Origin: Amorphophallus konjac
Lineage: Eukaryota; Streptophyta; Magnoliopsida; Alismatales; Araceae
Length of the DNA stretch: 64,000 nucleotides
Direction: 5' to 3'
NCBI GenBank assembly: GCA_022559845.1
Contig: CM040123.1
Coordinates: 316,925,933 to 316,989,932 of the forward strand
The notes under the pieces are model-generated. The model was not told the DNA's origin, ran no database searches, and saw only the letters and a list, made by a program, of their open reading frames with translations. Positions 46,501-56,590 of this stretch are shown one piece after another. Position numbers and translations under genes: made by a program. How positions within the stretch are numbered: position 1 is the first letter of the stretch; each line of letters opens with the position of its first letter.

Positions 46501-47681
46501 GCACACCCCTTTCCCATTCCACCTCCCTCACCTTTCTTCTTTGGGCGCCCCCCTCCCCTTGATCCCTCCTTGATTGGAGGAGGCTTGGCCGCCCCCCCCC
46601 CTTGAATGGGGAAGGTCCTGGTCGCACCCCTCCTCCCTTGGCTGGGTGAAACCCTAATTCCCCTCCCCCGATATATAAGGCATGTAATTTCCTTTTGTGG
46701 GAATTAATGAATGAATTTTGAAGATTGTGCTTGAAGGTGGCTGCGCCCCCCTCTCTCTTTCTCTCTTCTCCTGCGACGGGAGATCGGCGAGGTGCGACGC
46801 CTCAGCCCCCGGTGGACTCCGGGGTTCCCCTTTACCCTCTTCTTCTTCGTCTACGGTTCGTGTGCGGAAGATCAGATTTCTACACCGACTTGCAGCAGAT
46901 CTCGCCCCCTCTCTTGGACGAGTTTGGCTCCCTCCTATTTTCTGGAGATACGTTGGCGGATCAGCTTCGCGTTGGCGCTGGTTTCGCGTCAATCGGAGGT
47001 CGGCACCGCCCGTACCGATTTTCTCCGTCGACCTGCGCCAGCACCCCCTTCTCTGCTCGCCCAGCAGGGAGGCCCTTCTTGCGAATTTTCCCCAGGCCTC
47101 CACGCTGCGCCTTTTACCCTGGTTTCTTCAGGGTTCGTAGATCTCCAGGTCCTCTGTCCGACGCCGCCGACGGCGTCACGTTTCGACGTCGTCACCGTCC
47201 GTGGCAGTCGTTCTAGTGGGCTTGCGCCGGCGGGCCTGCACAGTCCGGCCAGCGAATCAACACCAACTTCCAGCGGCTCCTGCGACTAGTACCGGCGTCA
47301 TCTGCCCGCGCCGTTTGACCGAGGACGACTTCTACCAGTCAGCTTCCACCTCCAACCGGCCTGGACCTGTTCGGATACCAGAAGGCCGTTTTCCGGATTT
47401 TACCGTCGGCGTGCGCTGTTCTGCGACCCCAGAACCAGACCTGAGTTGCAGCAGCGCCCACGGCCACCACCGGCGGAACCAGCGCGTCCCCTCTGACCGG
47501 AGCGTACCTGCAGCAGTCAGTGACACGTCCTCCCTGACGGCACCTCATTCGGACGTCGCCTCAGTCCGTGGGACCCATCTTCGTCCAGGCGCGCGCGATA
47601 CCGATTCTGCAGCATCGTGCCGTCACCGAGTGCGGCCCGTCAACCCGTGCCCGGCAACCCGAATGCTTTGTTTGTAGCCTG

Positions 47682-47795
47682 TTACCTCCCTGCGAGGAGT
47701 GGGCCGTTATTGGGTTGTATTTTATTGGTCTTCAGTGTATCGGGTTGTTGGTCCACGGCCGGGGTTCCTTTCCCACGCCTTGGCGTGGAGGTACG
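47682..47795 (+). other. Conserved LTR stem-loop pair (element C)
   Basis: In sense orientation: TTACCTCC-ctgcga-GGAGTGGG, about 70 bases, then CCCACGCCTTGGCGTGGAGGTA. Local stems are CTCC/GGAG and CCACGCC/GGCGTGG; the outer TACCTCC and GGAGGTA can also pair. It is repeated at about 52419-52532. Confidence 0.65.
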
Positions 47796-48158
47796 CGTTC
47801 CGACTCCTCTCCTGTTGCTTGCTCTTTTAGTATGCTTTTGACTATGCCGCGTGAGAGAGAGTAGGCGCCTAGCTATTTGTTATCATCACTGCGGATTGTG
47901 AGTGAGAGCATCCTTCCCTAGCACTAATCAAGCATCGAGTTAGGACTCGATTCCCCTAGTCTTTGGGGTTTGACTACACGCCTAGGCACGTGCGCCTCCC
48001 TCATTGGGACGGCCGCGGTCGGAGTGTCTGTTGAGAGACGTCCCTCCATCTGTGGGATATCACGGTGGTCAGCCATTTGGCGACCCTTGTGCGTACTATT
48101 GCTGGCCCAGTTAGAGTCTTTGTGACTCTTAGTCCGTGTCGGTCCCCGTTCCCCATCA

Positions 48159-48220
48159 AAGTGGTATCAGAGCATATCGTCCCGCATCAAAGTGGTATCA
48201 GAGCATATCGTCCCGCATCA
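48159..48220 (+). repeat. Two 31-bp primer-binding-site units inside the LTR end
   Basis: Each unit is AAG, TGGTATCAGAGC, then ATATCGTCCCGCATCA. They sit before the true primer-binding site at 48224, so the element has three tandem sites. The 3' LTR carries the same two units (52896-52957) and then stops. Confidence 0.93.
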
Positions 48221-48408
48221 AAGTGGTATCAGAGCTTAGGGAACCAGTTTGTTCTAACAAATTGGGGTCTTAGGTCATTTGCATCTTTAGGTTGTCTAGG
48301 GCACATTTGAGTCCATTCTGCCCTTCGCATTTCCACTTCAAAAGGGTCGTGTCTAATCCCCATAGTTGCCCCGCATGTCCATCCCATAGGAACCCCTCAA
48401 AGAGTCCC

Positions 48409-50085
48409 ATGGATTCTCAATTGTTTAGCCCAGCTGATTTGTGGCATATCTCTCAGGGGCATGGGTACCACCCCATCCCATTCCGTAGGCCCGATGCGCC
48501 TACATTTGACGGCTCCCATGACCCGAGTGTCTACCAAACTTGGGAAGCCGCCATGGATAGATATTTTGACTGTTATCCTATGTCCGGAGCCACACAAGTC
48601 TCTTTTGCTAGAGAGAAGCTTCTGCATAAGGCCAAGGATAAGTGGAGACATATTGAGGGTTTGAGAGGCATTAGGTGGCAAAAGCCCATCGAATCGTGGT
48701 GGGATATGAAGAAAGAGCTTAGGAGGGTCTATGTTCCCCAATCGATCACCTCCAATCGACCCCACCCAATTACATACGAACAAGTGGGTCCTAGTCGGAG
48801 GCAACGAGCCCCACACATAGAAGAGCCTAGACCCAAGCCCAAACCAAATGACTACGGGAAAGTCCATCATGATCTTCCTACTCCAACCCACACCATTGCC
48901 CAGCTTGTGCAAATGATTTCGGATCGGTTGGATAGGAGGGATGCTTATCTTAACTCACTGTGGCCCTCTAGCCCACAGTCCGCTCCGCCTCCGAGCTCAC
49001 GCCTACCACCACCCCCGGAGTCCACCCCTGTGACCCCCTATAGTGGGAATGCTCGGTTCTCTGACCGACGTCCTTCACATTCCCCTATCTTGGAGGACAC
49101 ACATTCGGAGGGGGCCCCACCTGGGTTTATTCCAGTGACTTATGAGGCAGGACAGGAGTTGGTTGAGGAGTACCTAGCTGACGTTGAGGAGTTAAGGAGT
49201 GAGCCTATGGAGCTTCTAGTCGTGCCTATACCTATGGAGGTTGGGGCTGACACTTTCAGCCTAGCACCCTTGATAGAGAGCCAAGGCCCCACCCACTTCA
49301 TAGAGGACTCATTTTCCTCACTTGAGGACAATGCTTTTGCCCCTCATCTGGAGCCATCCTTGTCTCTCGAGGGTGAACTTGTCATTGGAGAGCCTCTAGA
49401 TAGCTGGTTAAGGAAGAGTCCTCATCTGGATGTCTTGATTCCTTACTACCCACCCTTAGAGCCAGCCCTTCCTATTGTCCCCATTAACTCCTTTCACACA
49501 ACTTTTCAGTCCTTCAGGTTTATAGAAGATGTGAGGGAGTTTCTTAGGAGCTTGGATTGCCAATGGGAGTTGACCTACATGTTGGCCTTAGGGTCAGACC
49601 AACCTTATAGTCATAGCTTTATATTCCCTGCCTTGGGCTCCATTACCTCGGTTTACACCATAGGTCATATCACCTCTGAGGTTCTTTTATTCTTTCCCGT
49701 CCTGGATGAACTCGATTGCGTCCCCTCTTATGGCAATACGATCTTGAGGAAGGAACAGTGCCTCCCTTACCTTTCATGTGAGCCCCTTGCCCCATCCATC
49801 CTTTTGCCTGAGGGTGGCTATCTGCACCAGGGTGAATGTCACACTTGGGCAAGTATTGTGAAGGGACCTGTCGGGAGGGGGTATCATTTCTTTGACCCTT
49901 TCGATCCCCTCCCTAGTGAGCCTCCCGATTCGTATTCTTCCCCCCCCCCACCTTATCGAGGAGGTCCTTTATCACACCCCTTCCACCCATACTCGCCAAC
50001 GTCTCACCCAGCCTACATTCACACCTCAGAGCTTGGTAGGAAAGGATCATCGGTCTTCGTCTCATGCATCTTCAGGGTCATTTAG
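48409..50085 (+). CDS. Element C Gag with long acidic/proline-rich extension
   Basis: Start ATG at 48409 (MDSQLFSPADLWHISQ); the open frame continues upstream to 48292 but the leader makes this the better start. About 558 codons. The Gag core is at residues 35-115 (PTFDGSHDPSVYQTWEAAMD, DKWRHIEGLRG, SWWDMKKELRRVYVP). A proline-rich stretch with QMISDRLDRRDAYLN follows, then a 300-residue acidic region without a family I recognise (YEAGQELVEEYLADVEEL, LDSWLRKSPHLDVLIPYYPP). It is similar in layout to element B gag, including YHTTIQSS/FHTTFQSF. No zinc knuckle or protease is present. It likely packages the element's own RNA. The true end is probably the C10 run near 49940, after which coding continues in another phase. 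Confidence 0.85.
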   Translation: MDSQLFSPADLWHISQGHGYHPIPFRRPDAPTFDGSHDPSVYQTWEAAMDRYFDCYPMSGATQVSFAREKLLHKAKDKWRHIEGLRGIRWQKPIESWWDMKKELRRVYVPQSITSNRPHPITYEQVGPSRRQRAPHIEEPRPKPKPNDYGKVHHDLPTPTHTIAQLVQMISDRLDRRDAYLNSLWPSSPQSAPPPSSRLPPPPESTPVTPYSGNARFSDRRPSHSPILEDTHSEGAPPGFIPVTYEAGQELVEEYLADVEELRSEPMELLVVPIPMEVGADTFSLAPLIESQGPTHFIEDSFSSLEDNAFAPHLEPSLSLEGELVIGEPLDSWLRKSPHLDVLIPYYPPLEPALPIVPINSFHTTFQSFRFIEDVREFLRSLDCQWELTYMLALGSDQPYSHSFIFPALGSITSVYTIGHITSEVLLFFPVLDELDCVPSYGNTILRKEQCLPYLSCEPLAPSILLPEGGYLHQGECHTWASIVKGPVGRGYHFFDPFDPLPSEPPDSYSSPPPPYRGGPLSHPFHPYSPTSHPAYIHTSELGRKGSSVFVSCIFRVI

Positions 50086-50992
50086 GGGTTGGTCTCATAT
50101 AGGGGATGTCATGAGAGAGTTTGGGCAATCTAGTCCCCATGAGTCTACCACATTCTGTAGGGCACCCATGCACGATAGATACAACTTTGGTTGCCCAGGT
50201 CCTCCCTATGTTGCTCAGTCAAGTAGGTGTCATAGCCATGCTAGGTCTGTTTTTGGATGTCCAGGACCACCATTGCATTCATACAGGCATCGATCCACTC
50301 AGCTAGTTCGGAGTCTACATCATCATCACCATCTCGAGGCCAGCAACACTCGTTACAAGGAGTTAGCCGACGTGCACAGACGCACACGTGAGTTCCGCGA
50401 GGGAGAGTACGTCCTGGTCCGGGTTAGACCGGAGCGGTTTCCTTCGGGAGCCGTCAAGAAACTCCAGGATCGCGGTGCAGGACCATTCAGAGTGTTGAGG
50501 CGTATTGGGTCGAACGCGTATGAGATCGAGCTTCCAGACGACTACGGGATCAGTTCGACATTCAATGTCTCTGATCTGGTAGCTTATCAGGATCCCGCGG
50601 TGATACCCAGCGAGTTATTTGGGCCTGACCCTCCTGTTGTGAGTGATACACCTACTGAGAGTCCACCTCCTCCAGCCCCACTACAAAAACGCGAGCATAT
50701 AGATTGCATACTGGATGAGCAGGTGACTACTACCAGGAGCGGAGCCTACCAACGCTTCCTAGTGCGTTGGAGAGGGCGCCCCGGGTCGGACAACACCTGG
50801 ATTACACGCGGAGAGCTGGAGCGGATGGATCCGGACCTGCTGGAGCGGTACCTCAGCGATCGTGACCCTTACTCGACGGGGTCGAGTTCTTCCCACCCGG
50901 GGAGAATTGGTGAGGACACACGGCGCTATCCTCGACGGAGCACCCGGCACACCGCTACTTCCTTGTGGCTCGGCGATGGCGGCATCTTCTAG
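49892..50992 (+). CDS. Element C CPGPP linker, integrase C-terminal module and chromodomain
   Basis: Open frame in the phase next to Gag; it overlaps Gag by 194 bp. The C10 run at about 49940 is where a one-base change would join the two. In order: FGCPGPP motifs at about 50184 and 50251; HHHHHLEASNTRYKEL; EYVLVRVRPERFPSG; the GPFRVLRRIGSNAY (GPY/F) motif at about 50480-50525; a chromodomain ILDEQVTTTRSGAY ... FLVRWRGRPGSDNTW at about 50707-50810; then a basic tail. The last 28 codons lie inside the 3' LTR. There is no catalytic integrase core upstream. Sequence is close to chromodomain regions of A and G, so it should recognise the same chromatin. Confidence 0.88.
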   Translation: MTLSIPSLVSLPIRILPPPHLIEEVLYHTPSTHTRQRLTQPTFTPQSLVGKDHRSSSHASSGSFRGWSHIGDVMREFGQSSPHESTTFCRAPMHDRYNFGCPGPPYVAQSSRCHSHARSVFGCPGPPLHSYRHRSTQLVRSLHHHHHLEASNTRYKELADVHRRTREFREGEYVLVRVRPERFPSGAVKKLQDRGAGPFRVLRRIGSNAYEIELPDDYGISSTFNVSDLVAYQDPAVIPSELFGPDPPVVSDTPTESPPPPAPLQKREHIDCILDEQVTTTRSGAYQRFLVRWRGRPGSDNTWITRGELERMDPDLLERYLSDRDPYSTGSSSSHPGRIGEDTRRYPRRSTRHTATSLWLGDGGIF

Positions 50993-52957
50993 CTATCTTC
51001 TCTGCTTGCTCAGGCCATGTGGGCCTTGGATTAGTCCCTGCGTGGACATGTTATCTAGTTTTATTGCTATCAGACTATGTGTAGGGATAATGGGTCCTTT
51101 TTTTTCTTTTACTATTGGGCTTGGCCTTGGCCCATAGTGTTTGGATTAGGGTTAGGGTTTGGGGCGCATTCCCCCTTCCCCATCCAAGGTGGCTGCGCCA
51201 CCTTCCCCACCTTGCCTCCTCTTCTTTCCTTTTTGGGCACACCCCTTTCCCATTCCACCTCCCTCACCTTTCTTCTTTGGGCGCCCCCCTCCCCTTGATC
51301 CCTCCTTGATTGGAGGAGGCTTGGCCGCCCCCCCCCCCTTGAATGGGGAAGGTCCTGGTCGCACCCCTCCTCCCTTGGCTGGGTGAAACCCTAATTCCCC
51401 TCCCCCGATATATAAGGCATGTAATTTCCTTTTGTGGGAATTAATGAATGAATTTTGAAGATTGTGCTTGAAGGTGGCTGCGCCCCCCTCTCTCTTTCTC
51501 TCTTCTCCTGCGACGGGAGATCGGCGAGGTGCGACGCCTCAGCCCCCGGTGGACTCCGGGGTTCCCCTTTACCCTCTTCTTCTTCGTCTACGGTTCGTGT
51601 GCGGAAGATCAGATTTCTACACCGACTTGCAGCAGATCTCGCCCCCTCTCTTGGACGAGTTTGGCTCCCTCCTATTTTCTGGAGATACGTTGGCGGATCA
51701 GCTTCGCGTTGGCGCTGGTTTCGCGTCAATCGGAGGTCGGCACCGCCCGTACCGATTTTCTCCGTCGACCTGCGCCAGCACCCCCTTCTCTGCTCGCCCA
51801 GCAGGGAGGCCCTTCTTGCGAATTTTCCCCAGGCCTCCACGCTGCGCCTTTTACCCTGGTTTCTTCAGGGTTCGTAGATCTCCAGGTCCTCTGTCCGACG
51901 CCGCCGACGGCGTCACGTTTCGACGTCGTCACCGTCCGTGGCAGTCGTTCTAGTGGGCTTGCGCCGGCGGGCCTGCACAGTCCGGCCAGCGAATCAACAC
52001 CAACTTCCAGCGGCTCCTGCGACTAGTACCGGCGTCATCTGCCCGCGCCGTTTGACCGAGGACGACTTCTACCAGTCAGCTTCCACCTCCAACCGGCCTG
52101 GACCTGTTCGGATACCAGAAGGCCGTTTTCCGGATTTTACCGTCGGCGTGCGCTGTTCTGCGACCCCAGAACCAGACCTGAGTTGCAGCAGCGCCCACGG
52201 CCACCACCGGCGGAACCAGCGCGTCCCCTCTGACCGGAGCGTACCTGCAGCAGTCAGTGACACGTCCTCCCTGACGGCACCTCATTCGGACGTCGCCTCA
52301 GTCCGTGGGACCCATCTTCGTCCAGGCGCGCGCGATACCGATTCTGCAGCATCGTGCCGTCACCGAGTGCGGCCCGTCAACCCGTGCCCGGCAACCCGAA
52401 TGCTTTGTTTGTAGCCTGTTACCTCCCTGCGAGGAGTGGGCCGTTATTGGGTTGTATTTTATTGGTCTTCAGTGTATCGGGTTGTTGGTCCACGGCCGGG
52501 GTTCCTTTCCCACGCCTTGGCGTGGAGGTACGCGTTCCGACTCCTCTCCTGTTGCTTGCTCTTTTAGTATGCTTTTGACTATGCCGCGTGAGAGAGAGTA
52601 GGCGCCTAGCTATTTGTTATCATCACTGCGGATTGTGAGTGAGAGCATCCTTCCCTAGCACTAATCAAGCATCGAGTTAGGACTCGATTCCCCTAGTCTT
52701 TGGGGTTTGACTACACGCCTAGGCACGTGCGCCTCCCTCATTGGGACGGCCGCGGTCGGAGTGTCTGTTGAGAGACGTCCCTCCATCTGTGGGATATCAC
52801 GGTGGTCAGCCATTTGGCGACCCTTGTGCGTACTATTGCTGGCCCAGTTAGAGTCTTTGTGACTCTTAGTCCGTGTCGGTCCCCGTTCCCCATCAAAGTG
52901 GTATCAGAGCATATCGTCCCGCATCAAAGTGGTATCAGAGCATATCGTCCCGCATCA
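50908..52957 (+). repeat. Element C 3' LTR
   Basis: 2050 bp, the same as 46172-48220 except C11 instead of C10 in one run. The first 85 bp are translated as the chromodomain protein tail. Confidence 0.96.
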
Positions 52958-54279
52958 CTCAGATATCTACAACATATATTTTTGGTGGCTCCATCCACAG
53001 AAGGGATTAAAAATAAAAATGACTGCAAACGGCCTTTTTTTTCTGACCCGGACTGACGGACACATAGGGCAGAGATGGATCTGCCTGAAACAGACCTTTG
53101 ACCGAGGGCTCAATGATTTTTTTTGACTCAACGAAAATTATGGTGGAAGGGGATATACGTGAAGAACACTAGGGAATTTTTGTGGATTTTCTAAAATTTT
53201 CTACGTGGGTGGGGAAATTACAAAAAGAAGACTCTGTCCCGTAGATCTATAAAAGGGCAGATTACTGATGGGACAAACAAAAATATGGGAAAATTATCAA
53301 ATAGACTCCAAATGACACGAAATTTTAACCGAAGGTTAGGAGAGATGGACAGAACAAACCCTCAAAATTAGGGCTCAATTAGACAACAAGAACCAGAGAT
53401 ACAATTTCGGAGGAGAGGTTCTATCCTGATGGAGACAGAACTTCGATGACGGTGGCGGCGGCGCGACGGTGGTGCGACGGCGGCGGCAGCAGAAAGGGAA
53501 CTCAGAGGGGCTAAGGAGAAGGGGCTTCACACCCTAGAGGGCTAGAGGAAGAAGAAGAACCAGAGGAAGAGGGGAGAGGGGCGCACCCTCCAAGAGGCTC
53601 CAAGCAATTTTTCTAAAAATTCACTTCATTAATTCTAATAAATGTGAAATACATGGTAAGGAAATGTAAAAAGACCTAAACTAACCTTAGATCTAGGGTT
53701 GGAGGGGGTAAGATAGGGATATGACTAATTAGTTATAATGGACTAATTTTTCAAAAATTAAAATGGATAAAAAGGGGGGGGGCGCCCCCTTGACCAAGGG
53801 GTAAGGGTAGGTGGCCTACGCTTGACAATTTAACCCATTTGTCCCCCATGTGTCTAATTGACTAGTCCAACCTTCTAGATGCCACCTAGGCCTTTGACCA
53901 GCCCCACATGGATGAGATGGACCAATGGGGAAGGAGTGAGGGCCCCTTACTGGACCTACAGATATTTTACATAAAAACCCAAACAATCCAAGGGAATGAC
54001 ACATTGGCTTATAAAGCCTTACAATTGCGCAAATGCTTTCCCAAGGATATAAAAGTAAATAAAAGGACACAAATGCAAATAAAAAATATCAGTGCTCGGC
54101 GTCGATTCCCATCAGGCACACTCTATCTAACCTCTATCTGACACACACACTAGCCTCTACTCGGCACACTCATGGCCTGCCTTCAGCGGTACACTCCCCA
54201 GCCCCCGCTCAGCGGCACACTCTTTACCTTCGAGCGGTACACTCTCACATGCGTCCATTCTGGCACACTGTGCATTTAG

Positions 54280-54570
54280 AAGCATCACACCAAAGAAAAG
54301 GGGTATAATAAACAAAAAAGGGGAAAACATAATAATGATAATAAAAAGGGGGAAATTTACCTGATAATCAAAAAAGGAGATGCAATAATAAAAGAGAGAC
54401 AAATAAAAAGGGTGAAATAAATAATAAAGAGGGATGAGATAAACTAAGGAAGGCCTCCATCGGTCCATGGGTGATAAAAGGGGTCAACAGATAATGATGG
54501 CAATAATAAATAAATGATGGTAATAAATAACAATAATAATAATGAATAAAATAATACGACCTTTGTCTCC
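54280..54570 (+). other. A-rich / AAT-repeat stretch within LTR F
   Basis: Low-complexity AATAAT and AAAAGGGG sequence without coding potential. It lies between the GGCACAC motifs and the F/L leader; nothing else is visible here. Confidence 0.7.
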
Positions 54571-55185
54571 CTCGGGCCCCGGATCCGGGAATATTAATGA
54601 TGCCCTTGTGGGTCAGGCTTCACCCTCGGGGGGCCACTCCTCCCGTCATGGGTATCACCCGACCTCGTTCTGGGCCAATATCTCAACGAAGTTCCCTCTT
54701 CCCACCAGGATCTAATCCTGTCCCTGTATCAAAATTGCCATTCCCTGGCAGACATCTTCACGGGTTCATTCCCGTTATCGTCTTGTTTTCTATATGGACT
54801 TCGGTCCAGACATAGAGCGGTCCATTAGTGACCAACATGATCTGAGTGTTTGTACCCTCGATATGGGTTTTCATCATAGTTTGACTGCCCCCTCTCCTTC
54901 CGCATTAACTAGTAATTCTTTCGGCCATGGAGCCCTTATTTTCGGCAATTAATCAAGGGTATTCCCCTCTCTGAGGGGATGTAAATGACGTTGTGACCTT
55001 TATGGCACGGCGGGTCTCAGTCCCGACCCGAACCACACAATCGCCTGACTGAGTCAGATCGAGCGCACCATGGGCTTCCATGAAGCCCGAAAAAATCGTC
55101 ACTTTGTGACTGGCACGCCCACGCGCTTAATAAACCCAATAAAATGAATAAACCACAATTTAAACTATAAGTGTGTCCACAAGTC

Positions 55186-55204
55186 TGACATGCCCGGTGG
55201 GACC
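55186..55204 (+). other. Putative leader/primer motif of element L
   Basis: TGACATGCCCGGTGGGACC, shared with the Tat element's leader (30500-30520, minus strand). It sits about 120 bp before the L upstream ORF. Confidence 0.45.
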
Positions 55205-55307
55205 AGATCACCCTTCATCTCTTTGCCAGAACTAAGGGCTCCACGGCCCCCTTCTTGTGATACTAATTCTTCAATTTGCAAATGTAGGTTGCATTCCAGA
55301 CATCAGG

Positions 55308-56590
55308 ATGGCCCTCACTTTCGGTCAACATCCCATCGAAAGCCATGTTCGGAATGGCTACTTGGCCGTACCTCACCTTCGGGAGCTTCCCGCCCGCAGT
55401 AGGCTTCCCAAACTTCCTCGGAGTGGCCTTCACGAACCTGCTGGACGTGGAAGCGTCTGACGGGATTGAAAGCAACGCCCCCCTACAGGGGGCCACCAAA
55501 GCTGCTGCTGGCTGATCAGTGGCCGAGACCCTCGAGACTGTCCCCACGAGGACGCTGAGCTGTAATGTGCACCATGTGCACCAAACTGCCGGCCCATCTC
55601 GCCAGGGCTTAGCCTCTCATCAGAGGAGGCTCTGGAGGAGCCACACCATGACATCACCCCGAGGCCGGTTCTCTAGCACCGGCAAGTCTGCTATCATCGG
55701 GACCATCCGAGTGCACCTAACCAAACCACGCTGCGAGATGATCCCGGAGCGCGTTGTACCCACCATACCAGTGTGCAACTCTTTTCAGCCACTACAGAAG
55801 ATGAAGGGCAGGATGACGCCCGCAACTCCGGCCACAGCACCACAACATCAACCGGCCTCTAGGCCGACCAAAGCCAAGCAAGTATGGGTTCCGAAGGCAG
55901 CCCGGCTCGCCTCACCGGCTCAGGCGGGACCCAGTACTTTCCGCCCGGCAAGGGCACAACAAGGGGACTGGATCAAGACATCGGCCCCCGTCTGCCTGCC
56001 AGCACTGGCCACACCGGCCCCATCGAAGAGCATCCGCTGTCGACACCACCGATGCCACTATCAGGTTGCCCGTGCAGAGCCTGCAACCCATATGCCCGTC
56101 GCTGTCAACTGGGCAACGTCACCAGCTTCTCCTCCTGATCAAGACTGGGAAGGAGTGGAGCAAGCCATGAGGAATTACTTGAGGGGACCAGAGAGCACTC
56201 CCCTTGGTCGCCAAAGACTGCTGGGGGCAGTAGCCTCCACATTTGAAGGAGAAGAGACCTGACCGGTGCCCAGCGCCGAGTCAAGAAACTGCTTCGAGGA
56301 GCGTTACCAGTCCCCACTGAGGGTAGAAGTGAAGCCGCAGAGATCTGTCTTTGACAGATTGGTCTTCCCAGGTAGGCCGTCGAGAAGAGCGGCAAGAAGA
56401 GGCAGAGACCTGAGAGTCTACACTTGCAACATGGCCGGAGTATTTGGCCGGTACGGAGCCTTACCGACCGAACCCAAAGAAATGGCCAGACTCGTCACAA
56501 GACCAGCACCTCTTACCAGAAGAGGGAAAGCAGCAACTGAAAGGACGCAGGTCCACGTTGGAGAAGCTGATTATGGGGAGCCTTTGATGG
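55308..56590 (+). pseudogene. Element L upstream ORF (homologue of Tat 28273-30296)
   Basis: ATG at 55308 gives MALTFGQHPIESHVRNGYLA. After a frameshift near 55370 comes FGSFPPAVGFPNFLGV, then KSAIIGTIRVHL, PERVVPTIPVCNSFQPLQK, KQVWVPKAAR and SVFDRLVFPGRPSRRAARR near the end. Every one of these has a counterpart in the same order in the Tat element. Stops at 55513 and 56260 break it. No tandem 28-codon repeat is present, so that part is dispensable. LTR G interrupts at 56590. Gag would follow downstream, beyond G. Function unknown. Confidence 0.72.

Larger units (their letters stand above)
46172..48220 (+). repeat. Element C 5' LTR
   Basis: TGGTGAGGACACACGG to CGTCCCGCATCA. TATATAAGG is at about 46671-46680. 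The stem-loop pair is at 47682-47795. Two extra copies of a 31-bp primer-site unit form its last 62 bp. Several overlapping open frames of 140-165 codons inside (46718-47289) are identical in the other LTR and carry no protein family signal. Confidence 0.96.
46172..52957 (+). mobile_element. Element C: young non-autonomous gypsy element, Gag plus chromodomain
   Basis: 6786 bp with LTRs 46172-48220 and 50908-52957 and perfect duplication CTCAG (46167-46171, 52958-52962). The LTRs appear identical except for one C in a homopolymer (46592 against 51328 area), so insertion was very recent. The 2.7-kb internal region encodes Gag, a linker with GCPGPP motifs, an integrase C-terminal module and a full chromodomain. 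It lacks protease, RT, RNase H and a DDE core. A primer-binding site (48224-48235) and polypurine tract CCCGGGGAGAAT (50896-50907) are intact. It is inserted in solo LTR E. Confidence 0.95.
45424..54114 (-). repeat. Solo LTR E (element A family), interrupted by element C
   Basis: Two halves, 45424-46171 and 52963-54114 (1900 bp together). It starts TGATGTGGGACAG and ends ATTCCCATCA, with perfect duplication GGCAC at 45419-45423 and 54115-54119. The sequence follows LTR A: GCGCGGTTGAGAAAC near its start, the stem-loop pair (45690-45813) and a GGCGGCGGCG tract near 53460. There is no internal region, hence a solo LTR. The target GGCAC is the core of the surrounding repeat array. Confidence 0.92.
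42803..55181 (+). repeat. Putative long LTR F of Tat-like element L, interrupted by solo LTR E
   Basis: Proposed LTR in two parts, 42803-45423 and 54115-55181 (about 3.7 kb without the insertion). It starts TGATGTGAGAG and ends near GTGTCCACA, four bases before a CCCGGTGGGACC leader motif shared with the Tat element. A plus-strand TATAAAAG lies at 43588. GGCACAC motif arrays occur in both parts, and E's TSD joins them exactly. No second copy is in the window, so the ends are uncertain. Confidence 0.45.

Noticed and set aside
46718..47677. Overlapping open frames of 140-165 codons in the element C LTR, repeated at 51455-52414
   Set aside because: They are in GC-rich LTR DNA in several frames on both strands with no family signal; identity between copies reflects LTR identity.
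48292..50085. 597-codon plus-strand open frame as a host gene
   Set aside because: It lies between two near-identical LTRs with a TSD and has a Gag core; it is element C Gag.
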